Below, in pieces: positions 1 through 6,597 of a DNA stretch of 9,662 nt. A program made the translations under genes and the position numbers. The notes beneath the pieces were generated by a model, which was not told the DNA's origin, made no database searches, and saw only the letters and a list, made by a program, of their open reading frames with translations. Every line of letters starts with the position of its first letter. Position 1 is the stretch's first letter. The DNA is from an uncultured Eubacteriales bacterium. GTDB lineage: Bacteria > Bacillota > Clostridia > Oscillospirales > Acutalibacteraceae. The stretch is from positions 1 to 9,662 of the forward strand of contig ONWY01000027.1 of the NCBI GenBank assembly GCA_900321665.1, given 5' to 3'.

Positions 1-165
1 ATTCGCGTTGCGTTTCGCTCGCTTTTGCCGCAATTAAATGCATATTATGATTTTGTCATTGTAGCGCGAACACGCTGTGTTTTTGCTTCTTCCACACAAG
101 TAACAGAAGATATGAAGGCCTGTTTTGAAAAGGCGGGTATTTTGAAAGATGAAAAAAGTAATTAA
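1..165 (+). CDS. rnpA: Ribonuclease P protein component, C-terminal part (5' truncated by window edge)
   Basis: The last 54 codons are visible in frame 1, ending at TAA 163-165. The protein is the small basic subunit that helps RNase P RNA bind and cleave the 5' leader of precursor tRNAs. The visible start, IRVAFR, matches the end of the family's RNR helix (…KR.xREAFR), and YDFVIVART matches the conserved strand xDFVVVAK. The N-terminal half, including the RNR motif, lies outside the window. The gene overlaps yidD by 17 bp in another frame, as is common in the rpmH-rnpA-yidD-yidC cluster, which argues for translational coupling. The short length, the motif match and the neighbours together make the assignment quite safe. 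An rpmH gene would be expected just upstream, but it cannot be seen here. Confidence 0.88.
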   Translation: MRVAFRSLLPQLNAYYDFVIVARTRCVFASSTQVTEDMKACFEKAGILKDEKSN

Positions 166-400
166 AGCACTCATTCGCTTTTATCAAATTGTTTTATCTC
201 CGCTTTCTCCCGGTTGCTGTCGTTTTTATCCCACTTGTTCCGCTTATGCTCTTGAAGCGGTTGAGGTACACGGCGCTTTAAAAGGCTCGTGGCTTGCCTT
301 CAAGAGAATTTTAAGATGTAACCCGCTGTTTCAGGGAGGTTACGACCCTGTTCCGCCAAAGAATTACGGGCGAAACTTAAAACACAGGAGAAAAAGATGA
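149..400 (+). CDS. yidD: YidD, membrane protein insertion efficiency factor
   Basis: This is an 83-residue protein of the YidD/haemolytic-domain family (DUF37), which is membrane associated and aids YidC-dependent insertion of inner membrane proteins. The family signature is plain: an N-terminal amphipathic helix (residues 1-15, KKVIKALIRFYQ), then LSPLSPGCCRFYPTCSAYA (16-34), and RCNPL followed by GGYDPVP near residues 56-69. The conserved cysteines are Cys23, Cys24, Cys30 and Cys57. Length is typical (70-85 aa). The start ATG lies inside the end of rnpA and the stop overlaps the yidC start (ATGA at 397-400), so the three genes are probably translationally coupled. The biochemical role of YidD is known mainly from E. 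coli and is only inferred here. Confidence 0.95.
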   Translation: MKKVIKALIRFYQIVLSPLSPGCCRFYPTCSAYALEAVEVHGALKGSWLAFKRILRCNPLFQGGYDPVPPKNYGRNLKHRRKR

Positions 401-1383
401 ACGCAATTTTCGGATTTATTTACAGTATTTTCGGATATATTCTCGGATTTATTTACGAGCTGTTCAAAAATACACCGGCACCTTATGTCATTTCACTCAT
501 TGTCTTTACTATCATGACAAGAGTGCTTTTGCTGCCGACCTCTATTCCGCAACAAAAGAATCAGGCAAAGCAGTTTAGAATTCAACCGAAGCTGCAAAAA
601 ATCCAGCAAAAGTTTGGTAACGATCGCCAAAAAGTATCCGAAGAACAACAAAAATTATACCAAAGAGAGGGCTATAATCCCATGGCAGCCGGTTGCGGAC
701 CGATGTTAATTTCTCTGCCGTTGCTTTGGGGTGTTTACGGTGCGATTACGCGCCCGATTTCTTATGTATTAAGATTTACGGAAGAAGCAAAAGCTTTTTT
801 GGCCGATGATGGTATTAAAACTATTTTAGAAGGATTAAGCTCCACCAAAAGAGGAGCTTATTACCAGGAATTATTGGTATTAAATCAGTTAAAGGATTCT
901 TCCTCCGAAATATCGGGGAAAATCTCACAGTTTTTCAGTGCCGGTCAAATTGACCAGATGAAAAGCTTTGCCGAGGGCTTTTATTTATTCGGCATTGATT
1001 TAACCCAAACCCCTTCCATTAAACAATTCGGTGTTCTTTGGATTATTCCCCTTTTATCGGGATTGACTTCATTTTTAACATCATTTTATTCAACAAGAAT
1101 GCAGAAAAAATATAATCCTGCCATGAGCCAGGGTTCCAATATGCTCAGCCAGGGCTGTATGATGGCATTTATGCCTCTTTTCTCAATTTACATTTGCTTT
1201 ACAGTGCCCGCCGGCGTAGGTTTTTATTGGGTCATTTCCAATATTTTTGCATTCTTCCAAACCGTATTACTCTCTAATATTTATGCACCGCCGAAGGTTG
1301 CAGCAAAGAATATGATTAAAGATGTCATCAACAGATTTGCTTATGAAAAGAGTGTAAAGGATACAAAGAAGGTCGTTGAATAA
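397..1383 (+). CDS. yidC: YidC/Oxa1/SpoIIIJ-family membrane protein insertase
   Basis: A 328-residue polytopic insertase that inserts membrane proteins with or without SecYEG. Its first conserved membrane segment (about 29-47, ending TRVLLLP) carries Arg42, which corresponds to the conserved groove arginine of Bacillus YidC proteins. It is followed by the basic, coiled cytoplasmic hairpin (about 52-94, rich in Gln and Lys). Further membrane segments lie near 99-118 (GCGPMLISLPLLWGVYG), 211-232, and a pair at 253-297 containing the conserved FTVPAGVGFYW. An upstream hydrophobic stretch (4-20) has no lipobox cysteine, unlike Bacillus SpoIIIJ. Length exceeds the roughly 260 aa of Bacillus homologues because of a longer external loop (about 119-194). 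The start is fixed by AGGAG at 386-390, six bases before ATG, and by the ATGA overlap with yidD. The tail is short and basic. Confidence 0.96.
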   Translation: MNAIFGFIYSIFGYILGFIYELFKNTPAPYVISLIVFTIMTRVLLLPTSIPQQKNQAKQFRIQPKLQKIQQKFGNDRQKVSEEQQKLYQREGYNPMAAGCGPMLISLPLLWGVYGAITRPISYVLRFTEEAKAFLADDGIKTILEGLSSTKRGAYYQELLVLNQLKDSSSEISGKISQFFSAGQIDQMKSFAEGFYLFGIDLTQTPSIKQFGVLWIIPLLSGLTSFLTSFYSTRMQKKYNPAMSQGSNMLSQGCMMAFMPLFSIYICFTVPAGVGFYWVISNIFAFFQTVLLSNIYAPPKVAAKNMIKDVINRFAYEKSVKDTKKVVE

Positions 1384-1390
1384 GACAAAA

Positions 1391-1408
1391 AAGCTGCTTT
1401 AGCAGCTT
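1391..1408. repeat. Perfect short palindrome between yidC and khpB
   Basis: AAGCTGC (1391-1397) pairs with GCAGCTT (1402-1408) across a TTTA loop. The hairpin starts seven bases after the yidC stop and ends three bases before the khpB SD. In the + sense no T-run follows, so it is not a standard terminator for yidC. In the - sense the stem is followed by six T (complement of A 1387-1392), which is terminator-like, although no - strand gene is visible. It may protect or define an mRNA end between the two genes. Confidence 0.6.
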
Positions 1409-1411
1409 ATC

Positions 1412-1416
1412 GGAGG
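1412..1416 (+). promoter_or_regulatory. SD sequence that sets the TTG start of khpB
   Basis: GGAGG lies eight bases before TTG at 1425-1427. No in-frame ATG occurs at the conserved N-terminus; translation from TTG gives MIIEKIGEGETIEQA, the expected beginning of a Jag-N domain. The SD sits three bases after the palindrome at 1391-1408, so that hairpin could affect its access. Confidence 0.85.
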
Positions 1417-1424
1417 TATCTATT

Positions 1425-2399
1425 TTGATCATTGAAAAAATCGGCGAGGGCGAGACCATTGAGCAAGCGCGCGAAAACGCAAGAAGGTTGCTCAATGCAC
1501 CCGAGTATGCCGACATTAAGTTTGATATTATCTGTGCGCCGTCTAAAAAAATCTTAGGATTATTCGGCGGCAAAAAGGCACAGGTGAAGGCTTCTTATGA
1601 AAAGGAAGAGAAGCCGAAGAAAAAGCCTGCGAAAGCAAAGGCAAAGAAGGCTGAAAAAAAGCCTGTGAAAAAAGAAACCGAGAAAAAGGTAAAAGCGCAA
1701 CCGCAGCCCGAGGAGGAAGCAGCTCAAAAGAAGCAGCGTCCCCCGGTCAGCCCGGAAAGGCTTGAAAAAGCAATGGCAGATTGCGAAGCATATGTGAAGG
1801 ATATCACATCCAAAATGCTTGGCACGGAGGTCACCACTTCTGCCAAGATTCAAGATGAAGCAACAGTATTTATTCACCTTGACAGCGGCGACCATGATGT
1901 GGACGGTATGATTATCGGCCACAGAGGGGAAACCTTAGATGCCATTCAGTATCTTGCTTCTCTCGTTGCAAACAAAGGGCATGATGATTATGTGCGCGTC
2001 AGCTTAGATGTAGCAAATTATCGCGAAAAGAGAGAGACCACTCTCATTGCTCTTGCCCACAGAAATGCGAAGAATGCATTGCGCACCGGCAGAAGAATTA
2101 CACTCGAGCCGATGAACCCGTATGAAAGACATATCATTCATACTGCCGTGCAGGATATTGAAGGAGTCAGCAGCCACTCTATCGGTTCAAATATTGATAG
2201 AAGAGTTGTCATCACTCCTGCCGACGGCGCTTATCGCAAAAATGACAGGCGCGGCGGCAGAAGAGGCGGTAATCATTATAATCGCGCTCAAAAAAGCAAT
2301 GCTGCATCTGCAGCACCGGCTGAGGACAGGGAGCCGAAAAAGGACCTTTCCTCCGCACCGCTTTACGGCATTGTCTCAAAAGCGGACAACAACGACTAA
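1425..2399 (+). CDS. khpB: KhpB/Jag RNA-binding protein (Jag-N, KH, R3H)
   Basis: A 324-residue cytoplasmic RNA-binding protein of the Jag/SpoIIIJ-associated family, known in pneumococcus as KhpB/EloR, which acts with KhpA in RNA binding and control of cell elongation. The Jag-N domain spans about 1-58 with the family KxILGLFG motif (42-48). A low-complexity Lys/Ala/Glu/Pro linker covers about 59-105. A KH domain follows (about 110-185) with GHRG at 165-168 as the GxxG loop, then an R3H domain (about 190-265) with NPYERHIIH holding Arg235 and His239. A tail from about 268 is rich in Arg and Gly and then polar, ending near LYGIVSK. The gene starts at TTG. Its place right after yidC is the standard spoIIIJ-jag pairing. 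The C-terminal tail is longer than I expect for the family. Confidence 0.95.
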   Translation: MIIEKIGEGETIEQARENARRLLNAPEYADIKFDIICAPSKKILGLFGGKKAQVKASYEKEEKPKKKPAKAKAKKAEKKPVKKETEKKVKAQPQPEEEAAQKKQRPPVSPERLEKAMADCEAYVKDITSKMLGTEVTTSAKIQDEATVFIHLDSGDHDVDGMIIGHRGETLDAIQYLASLVANKGHDDYVRVSLDVANYREKRETTLIALAHRNAKNALRTGRRITLEPMNPYERHIIHTAVQDIEGVSSHSIGSNIDRRVVITPADGAYRKNDRRGGRRGGNHYNRAQKSNAASAAPAEDREPKKDLSSAPLYGIVSKADNND

Positions 2400-2416
2400 T
2401 TGATAGAATTGTAATC

Positions 2417-2451
2417 AATGGTGGTGGAGATTTCCACCACCATTATTTTTT
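2417..2451 (+). terminator. Intrinsic terminator after khpB, before mnmE
   Basis: A perfect 12-bp stem (AATGGTGGTGGA 2417-2428 with TCCACCACCATT 2433-2444) closes a GATT loop and is followed by A and six T (2445-2451). It starts 17 bases after the khpB stop. The U tract lies only on the + side, so it ends + strand transcription. It finishes 14 bases before the mnmE ATG, leaving no space for a promoter in between. Either readthrough is substantial or mnmE is also transcribed from a promoter I cannot see inside khpB. Confidence 0.9.
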
Positions 2452-2465
2452 AAAGGAAAAGCATT

Positions 2466-3833
2466 ATGAAAACGATTGCGGCAATTTCAACAGCACCCGC
2501 AGTGGGCGGTATCGGTGTGATTCGCATTAGCGGTGATAGAGCAACCGCGGTTGCACAAAAAGTGTTTCAAGCACTTTCTACCAAAAAAACACTCGAGCAA
2601 ATGCACGGTTATACCGCTGCATACGGTTTTGTGCACGCCGCAACGGGAGAAAAGCTGGATGAATGTGTGGCTTTGGTTTTTAAAGCACCGCATTCTTATA
2701 CCGGGGAGGACGTGGTGGAACTTTCCTGCCATGGCGGGCTTTTTTTGCTTAAAAAGGTTCTTGAACAGGTGTATGCAGCAGGTGCAGAGCCTGCCGAAGC
2801 CGGAGAATTTACCAAAAGAGCTTTTTTAAACAAAAAAATTGATTTAACGCGTGCAGAAGCAGTGGCATCTATCATTTCTGCCCAATCGGATGCTTCCGCC
2901 ACTGCGGCGCTCAGTGCGAAAGAGGGCGTGCTGTTTCGGGAAATTGAGGCAATAAATGCCTCCTTAATCGGGCTTTCCGCCCACCTTGCGGCGTGGACCG
3001 ATTACCCGGAGGATGACCTCGAAATACCGCAAGAGAGCGAGTTGAAAGAAAAGCTTGTGCAGGCAAAGGCAAGGTGCGAGCAGCTGTTGGCAACCTTTGA
3101 TGTGACCAAGATTGTAACCGAGGGAGTGGATACTGCCATTTTAGGCAGAACCAATGTCGGCAAATCGAGCATCATGAATTTGATTTGCGGCGAGCAAAAA
3201 AGTATCGTAACGGATATAGAGGGCACAACACGCGATGTGGTGGAAACCTCTGTGCACTTCGGCAATTCGGTACTCAAGTTATCCGATACTGCGGGGATTC
3301 GAAAGAGTGAAGATACCATCGAAAACATCGGCATTGCGCTCTCAAAAAAGAAAGCCGAAAGCGCCGGCTTAATTTTAGCGGTTTTTGACTCTTCAAAGCC
3401 GCTCGGGGAGGAAGATTTTGCCCTTTTGGAGACGATAAAAAACAAGCGCGCAATCCTTATTTACAATAAATCGGATTTATCGGCTGTGTGGCAGCCTGAT
3501 ATTTTGCAGGAATACGGCAAAGAGGTGATTATCTTTTCCGCAAAGCATGCCGATGGCTACCACAATCTTGAAAAAGCCGTGGAGCAGGCGCTCGGCACGG
3601 CGGATTTTAACCCTTATGCACCGCTGCTTGCAACCGAGAGGCAAAAGGTATGCCTTTCAAGAGCACTGAGCTGTGTGGACGAGGCATTAGAGGCACTCGA
3701 GAGCGGATTTACCTTAGATGCTGTCAATGTCAGTATTGATAGCGCGGTAAACGCGCTTTTGGAATTAACCGGCGAGAGAGCGACAGAAGCAATCACACAA
3801 GAAATCTTTAAAAATTTCTGTGTCGGGAAATAG
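2466..3833 (+). CDS. mnmE: tRNA modification GTPase MnmE (TrmE)
   Basis: A 455-residue GTPase that pairs with MnmG to place a carboxymethylaminomethyl-type group on C5 of the wobble uridine of certain tRNAs. The N-terminal folate-binding domain opens with TIAAISTAPAVGGIGVIR and holds PHSYTGEDVVELSCHGG (75-91). The G domain, inserted in the helical domain, shows G1 GRTNVGKSS (227-235), the IEGTTRD switch, G3 DTAG (274-277), G4 NKSD (334-337) and SAK (358-360). The C-terminus FCVGK keeps the conserved cysteine (Cys452). Length is typical. The start has AAAGGA at 2452-2457, eight bases upstream of ATG. It is followed by mnmG after nine bases, so the two subunits of the enzyme are probably co-translated from one message. 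An intrinsic terminator stands just upstream. Confidence 0.98.
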   Translation: MKTIAAISTAPAVGGIGVIRISGDRATAVAQKVFQALSTKKTLEQMHGYTAAYGFVHAATGEKLDECVALVFKAPHSYTGEDVVELSCHGGLFLLKKVLEQVYAAGAEPAEAGEFTKRAFLNKKIDLTRAEAVASIISAQSDASATAALSAKEGVLFREIEAINASLIGLSAHLAAWTDYPEDDLEIPQESELKEKLVQAKARCEQLLATFDVTKIVTEGVDTAILGRTNVGKSSIMNLICGEQKSIVTDIEGTTRDVVETSVHFGNSVLKLSDTAGIRKSEDTIENIGIALSKKKAESAGLILAVFDSSKPLGEEDFALLETIKNKRAILIYNKSDLSAVWQPDILQEYGKEVIIFSAKHADGYHNLEKAVEQALGTADFNPYAPLLATERQKVCLSRALSCVDEALEALESGFTLDAVNVSIDSAVNALLELTGERATEAITQEIFKNFCVGK

Positions 3834-3842
3834 GATAATAAG

Positions 3843-5711
3843 ATGGAATATTTTGCAAAACATTATGATATCGCCGTTATCGGTGCCGGTCATGCCGGGA
3901 TAGAAGCAGCCCTTGCCGCAGCACGGTTGGGGTGCAGCACGGCTGTCTTTACCATTAATCTGGATTGGGTGGGTAATATGCCCTGTAACCCTTCTATCGG
4001 CGGCACCTCAAAAGGGCACCTTGTCAGAGAAATTGATGCACTTGGCGGCGAAATGGGTATTGCGGCAGATGCCAACCTCTTGCAATCGCGCATGCTCAAT
4101 CTCGGAAAAGGTCCTGCCGTGCACTCCCTGCGCGCCCAAATTGACCGCAAGGATTATTCCCGCTATATGAAGCATGTGCTGGAAACACAGGAAAATCTCG
4201 AAATCATGCAAGCGGAGATTATTGACCTTTACCGAGAGGAAAAAACCTGGTATTTAAAAACAAAGTTAGAAGCCCTTTACAGCGCTACGTGTGTGATTCT
4301 TGCCACAGGTACCTTCCTATCGGGCAGAATCTATGTAGGCGATGTTTCCTACGAGAGCGGGCCGGACGGTATGTTTCCCGCAAAGGAATTGGGAGTGGCA
4401 ATTCGCAAATTAGGGCTTCCGATGCGCCGCTTCAAAACCGGCACACCGAGCCGCGTTAATCGCAGAAGCTTGGATTTTTCAAAGATGGAGGAACAAAAGG
4501 GCGATAGTGAGCTTGTCAACTTTTCATTTGCTGCGCAAAATAAAATAGAAAATAAAGTTTCCTGTTATATTACCTATACCAACGAAACCACCAAAAAGAT
4601 TATTTTAGACAATTTAGACCGCTCACCGATGTATTCCGGTAAGATTGAGGGAAAAGGCCCTCGCTATTGCCCGAGTATTGAGGATAAAATCGTGCGCTTT
4701 AGCGAAAAGCAACGCCACCAAATTTTCATTGAGCCATGCGGTTTAGATACCGAGGAAATCTATTTGCAAGGGCTTTCTTCTTCACTGCCCGAGGATGTGC
4801 AGGCGGATTTTATTCATTCTATCCCGGGTCTGGAGCACGCGCAGGTCATGCGCACAGCATATGCAATAGAGTATGATTGTGTTGACCCCTTGGCATTAAA
4901 AGCAAGCTTGGAATTTTTGGATTATGAAGGCTTATTCGGTGCCGGGCAATTTAACGGCTCCAGCGGCTACGAGGAAGCGGCAGCACAAGGTCTTGTAGCC
5001 GGTATTAATGCTGCCCACAAAATATTGGGGAAAGAACCCTTTATCTTAGACCGCGCCGGCTCCTATATCGGCACGCTGATTGATGATTTGGTGACCAAGG
5101 GATGCACTGACCCGTACCGTATGATGACCAGCCGCAGTGAGTATCGCTTAATTCTCAGGCAAGATAATGCCGATGCACGCTTGACACCGACAGGGCATGC
5201 ATTGGGACTGATTAGCGAGGAGCGCTACCTTGCCTTTTTACAAAAGCAAAGCCTGATAGAGCAGGAGCGCAAGAGATTGGAAAACACCTCTGTTCCGCTT
5301 TCGGACGAAGTGAATGCTATCCTTGTTTCACATGAAACATCACCGCTAAAAAAAGGCTGCAAGCTGATTGAACTGATGAAGCGCCCTTCTCTGAATTACA
5401 AAATATTGGCACCCGTTGACCCGACCAGACCGGAGCTGCCAAAGGAAGTATTCGAGCAGGTTGAAATCTCTGTGAAATATGAGGGGTATATTCAAAGGCA
5501 ATATGCGCAGATAAAAGAAATGCGTCGCTTGGAAAAAAAGCTTATCCCTCCCGAAACAAATTATGAAGCAATTACCGGCTTGCGCCTGGAGGCTGCTGAG
5601 AAGCTGACCAAAATCCGACCGCACAATGTCGGCCAGGCAAGCCGTATCAGCGGTGTTACCCCTGCAGATGTCAGTGTGCTGCTGATACACCTTGCCAAGA
5701 GTGAAAATTAA
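3843..5711 (+). CDS. mnmG: tRNA uridine 5-carboxymethylaminomethyl modification enzyme MnmG (GidA)
   Basis: A 622-residue FAD-binding partner of MnmE in wobble uridine modification; FAD and NADH-type chemistry is known for the family. The dinucleotide-binding motif GAGHAG is at 14-19, followed by the GidA signature CNPSIGGTSKGHLVREIDALGG (48-69; Cys48). The second conserved cysteine, in CPSIEDK, is Cys276. The FAD-contact segment with GLFGAGQFNGSSGYEEAAAQG and the C-terminal tRNA/MnmE-binding block (HNVGQASRISGVTPADVSVLL) are intact. Length is close to E. coli MnmG (629). ATG follows the mnmE stop by nine bases with AGGAT overlapping that stop, so coupling is likely. Codons 494-499 contain a parS site encoding VSHET, a non-coding function laid over the coding sequence. 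Confidence 0.98.
   Translation: MEYFAKHYDIAVIGAGHAGIEAALAAARLGCSTAVFTINLDWVGNMPCNPSIGGTSKGHLVREIDALGGEMGIAADANLLQSRMLNLGKGPAVHSLRAQIDRKDYSRYMKHVLETQENLEIMQAEIIDLYREEKTWYLKTKLEALYSATCVILATGTFLSGRIYVGDVSYESGPDGMFPAKELGVAIRKLGLPMRRFKTGTPSRVNRRSLDFSKMEEQKGDSELVNFSFAAQNKIENKVSCYITYTNETTKKIILDNLDRSPMYSGKIEGKGPRYCPSIEDKIVRFSEKQRHQIFIEPCGLDTEEIYLQGLSSSLPEDVQADFIHSIPGLEHAQVMRTAYAIEYDCVDPLALKASLEFLDYEGLFGAGQFNGSSGYEEAAAQGLVAGINAAHKILGKEPFILDRAGSYIGTLIDDLVTKGCTDPYRMMTSRSEYRLILRQDNADARLTPTGHALGLISEERYLAFLQKQSLIEQERKRLENTSVPLSDEVNAILVSHETSPLKKGCKLIELMKRPSLNYKILAPVDPTRPELPKEVFEQVEISVKYEGYIQRQYAQIKEMRRLEKKLIPPETNYEAITGLRLEAAEKLTKIRPHNVGQASRISGVTPADVSVLLIHLAKSEN
5324..5339. promoter_or_regulatory. parS: parS site 1, inside mnmG
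   Basis: TGTTTCACATGAAACA differs from the perfect 16-bp ParB palindrome TGTTTCACGTGAAACA at a single central base. It lies in frame as VSHET in mnmG codons 495-499. It is the exact reverse complement of the site at 7201-7216. The parB gene is in the same window, so the cognate protein is present. Similar sites close to the origin load the ParB clamp in many Firmicutes. Confidence 0.93.
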
Positions 5712-5715
5712 GGAA

Positions 5716-5741
5716 CGGTAAATGACCTTTTGCTTTTACCG
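5716..5741. repeat. Weak inverted repeat between mnmG and rsmG
   Basis: CGGTAAA (5716-5722) and TTTACCG (5735-5741) form a 7-bp stem over a 12-base loop in the 71-base gap between mnmG and rsmG. No T-run follows, so termination is unlikely; it may be a processing signal or chance. The rsmG SD (GAAAGGA 5768-5774) lies 26 bases further on. Confidence 0.35.
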
Positions 5742-5782
5742 CTTGTCCGCATGATTTTGAACCGCCCGAAAGGAATTGCACG

Positions 5783-6493
5783 ATGATAGATAAATCACAA
5801 CTAAAAAAACACGGCAATGATTACGGCATTGAGCTCAGCGATACCGTTATCGATACATTAGATGTATTTTCCTCTCTTTTGGTAGAGCGCAACAAACAAG
5901 TGAATTTGACAGCGATTAAAGACCCCGAAGGCATTGCCGTGAAACATCTGTTGGATAGCCTGCTGGTTTTTAAGTATGCCGATATTCCCGCCGGTGCAAA
6001 GGTGATTGATGTCGGTTGCGGTGCCGGCTTTCCCTCATTGCCCATGCTCATTGCGCGCGAGGATTTGCAAATGACCTTTCTTGACTCTACCGGCAAAAAG
6101 CTTCGCTTTATAGAAGATACCTTAGCAGAGCTTTCTTTACAAGGCACAGTCCTTCATGCGAGAGCCGAAGAGGAAGCAAGAAAAAATGTTTCCCGTGAAA
6201 CATTTGATTTTGCGGTGGCGCGCGCCGTGGCAAACCTGCGCAGCCTGTGCGAGCTGACCCTGCCCTTTGTTAAACCGGGCGGTTACTTTATCGCCATGAA
6301 GGGCAAAGAGGGCGGCGAGGAATTGGAAGCGGCAAAAGCGGCAATAAAAACCCTTGGCGGCAAGACAGCGGCTGTAAACGAGGTTACTTTACCGGATGGC
6401 AGCGAGCGCAATATCATTTTAATAAAAAAGATATCGCAAACGCCGACAAAATACCCGCGCACAGCGACAGCAATTTTAAAAAAACCGTTGTAA
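5783..6493 (+). CDS. rsmG: 16S rRNA (guanine-N7)-methyltransferase RsmG (GidB)
   Basis: A 236-residue SAM-dependent methyltransferase that makes m7G at the position of G527 (E. coli numbering) in the 530 loop of 16S rRNA; its loss gives low-level streptomycin resistance in several species. Family blocks are present: QVNLTAI (39-45), KHLLDSL (54-60), SAM motif I VIDVGCGAGFPSLPM (74-88), FLDSTGKKLRFIE, the ARAVANL block, and the C-terminal PTKYPR with final KKPL. Length is typical. The start ATG has GAAAGGA eight bases upstream. It is separated from mnmG by 71 bases, but no clear promoter was seen there, so it probably belongs to the mnmE-mnmG-rsmG unit. Codons 135-140 contain a parS site reading VSRET. 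Confidence 0.97.
   Translation: MIDKSQLKKHGNDYGIELSDTVIDTLDVFSSLLVERNKQVNLTAIKDPEGIAVKHLLDSLLVFKYADIPAGAKVIDVGCGAGFPSLPMLIAREDLQMTFLDSTGKKLRFIEDTLAELSLQGTVLHARAEEEARKNVSRETFDFAVARAVANLRSLCELTLPFVKPGGYFIAMKGKEGGEELEAAKAAIKTLGGKTAAVNEVTLPDGSERNIILIKKISQTPTKYPRTATAILKKPL
6187..6202. promoter_or_regulatory. parS: parS site 2, inside rsmG
   Basis: TGTTTCCCGTGAAACA matches the perfect 16-bp ParB palindrome at 15 positions (C for A at position 7). It is read in the same codon phase as the mnmG site, giving VSRET at residues 136-140. It lies 863 bp from site 1 and 1014 bp from site 3. ParS sites embedded near here are well known in Firmicutes. Confidence 0.92.
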
Positions 6494-6540
6494 GCTGTCC
6501 AAACCGCATAGATACTGCCGTTTATTGCGATGAAAAACAG

Positions 6541-6569
6541 TGGACAGGCACCTTGAGATATGATACAAT
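6541..6569 (+). promoter_or_regulatory. SigA-type promoter for the candidate ncRNA
   Basis: TGGACA (6541-6546; five of six) is followed by 17 bases and TACAAT (6564-6569; five of six), with TG at 6561-6562 giving an extended -10. Expected start is near 6576. It lies about 50 bases after the rsmG stop and no open frame with an SD follows, so it appears to drive a non-coding transcript. The -35 is also one arm of an inverted repeat (CTGTCCA 6495-6501 with TGGACAG 6541-6547). Confidence 0.75.
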
Positions 6570-6572
6570 CTA

Positions 6573-6597
6573 ACCGTAGTCAGAAACAGACTACGGT
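6573..6597 (+). terminator. Hairpin at the ncRNA 5' end, alternatively the rsmG operon terminator
   Basis: ACCGTAGTC (6573-6581) pairs with GACTACGGT (6589-6597) over an AGAAACA loop and is followed by the pyrimidine run CTTTCTTT (6598-6605). It could end transcripts coming from rsmG. A transcript starting near 6576 would keep only the inner part of the stem as its first hairpin. The tail is interrupted by C, so the terminator reading is moderate. Confidence 0.45.

Noticed and set aside
1560..1922. Long - strand open frame opposite khpB
   Set aside because: It arises from the Lys/Ala/Glu-rich repeats on the + strand read in reverse; no SD or domain.
2931..2950. TTTCGGGAAAT-like sequence as a Noc-binding site
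   Set aside because: It matches only part of ATTTCCCGGGAAAT and lacks the symmetrical left half.
3002..3445. 147-codon - strand open frame opposite mnmE
   Set aside because: Shadow of the MnmE G domain, whose motifs are all intact on the + strand.
4370..4386. TGTTTCCCGCAAAG in mnmG as a fourth parS
   Set aside because: Only the left half matches; the right half lacks GTGAAACA.
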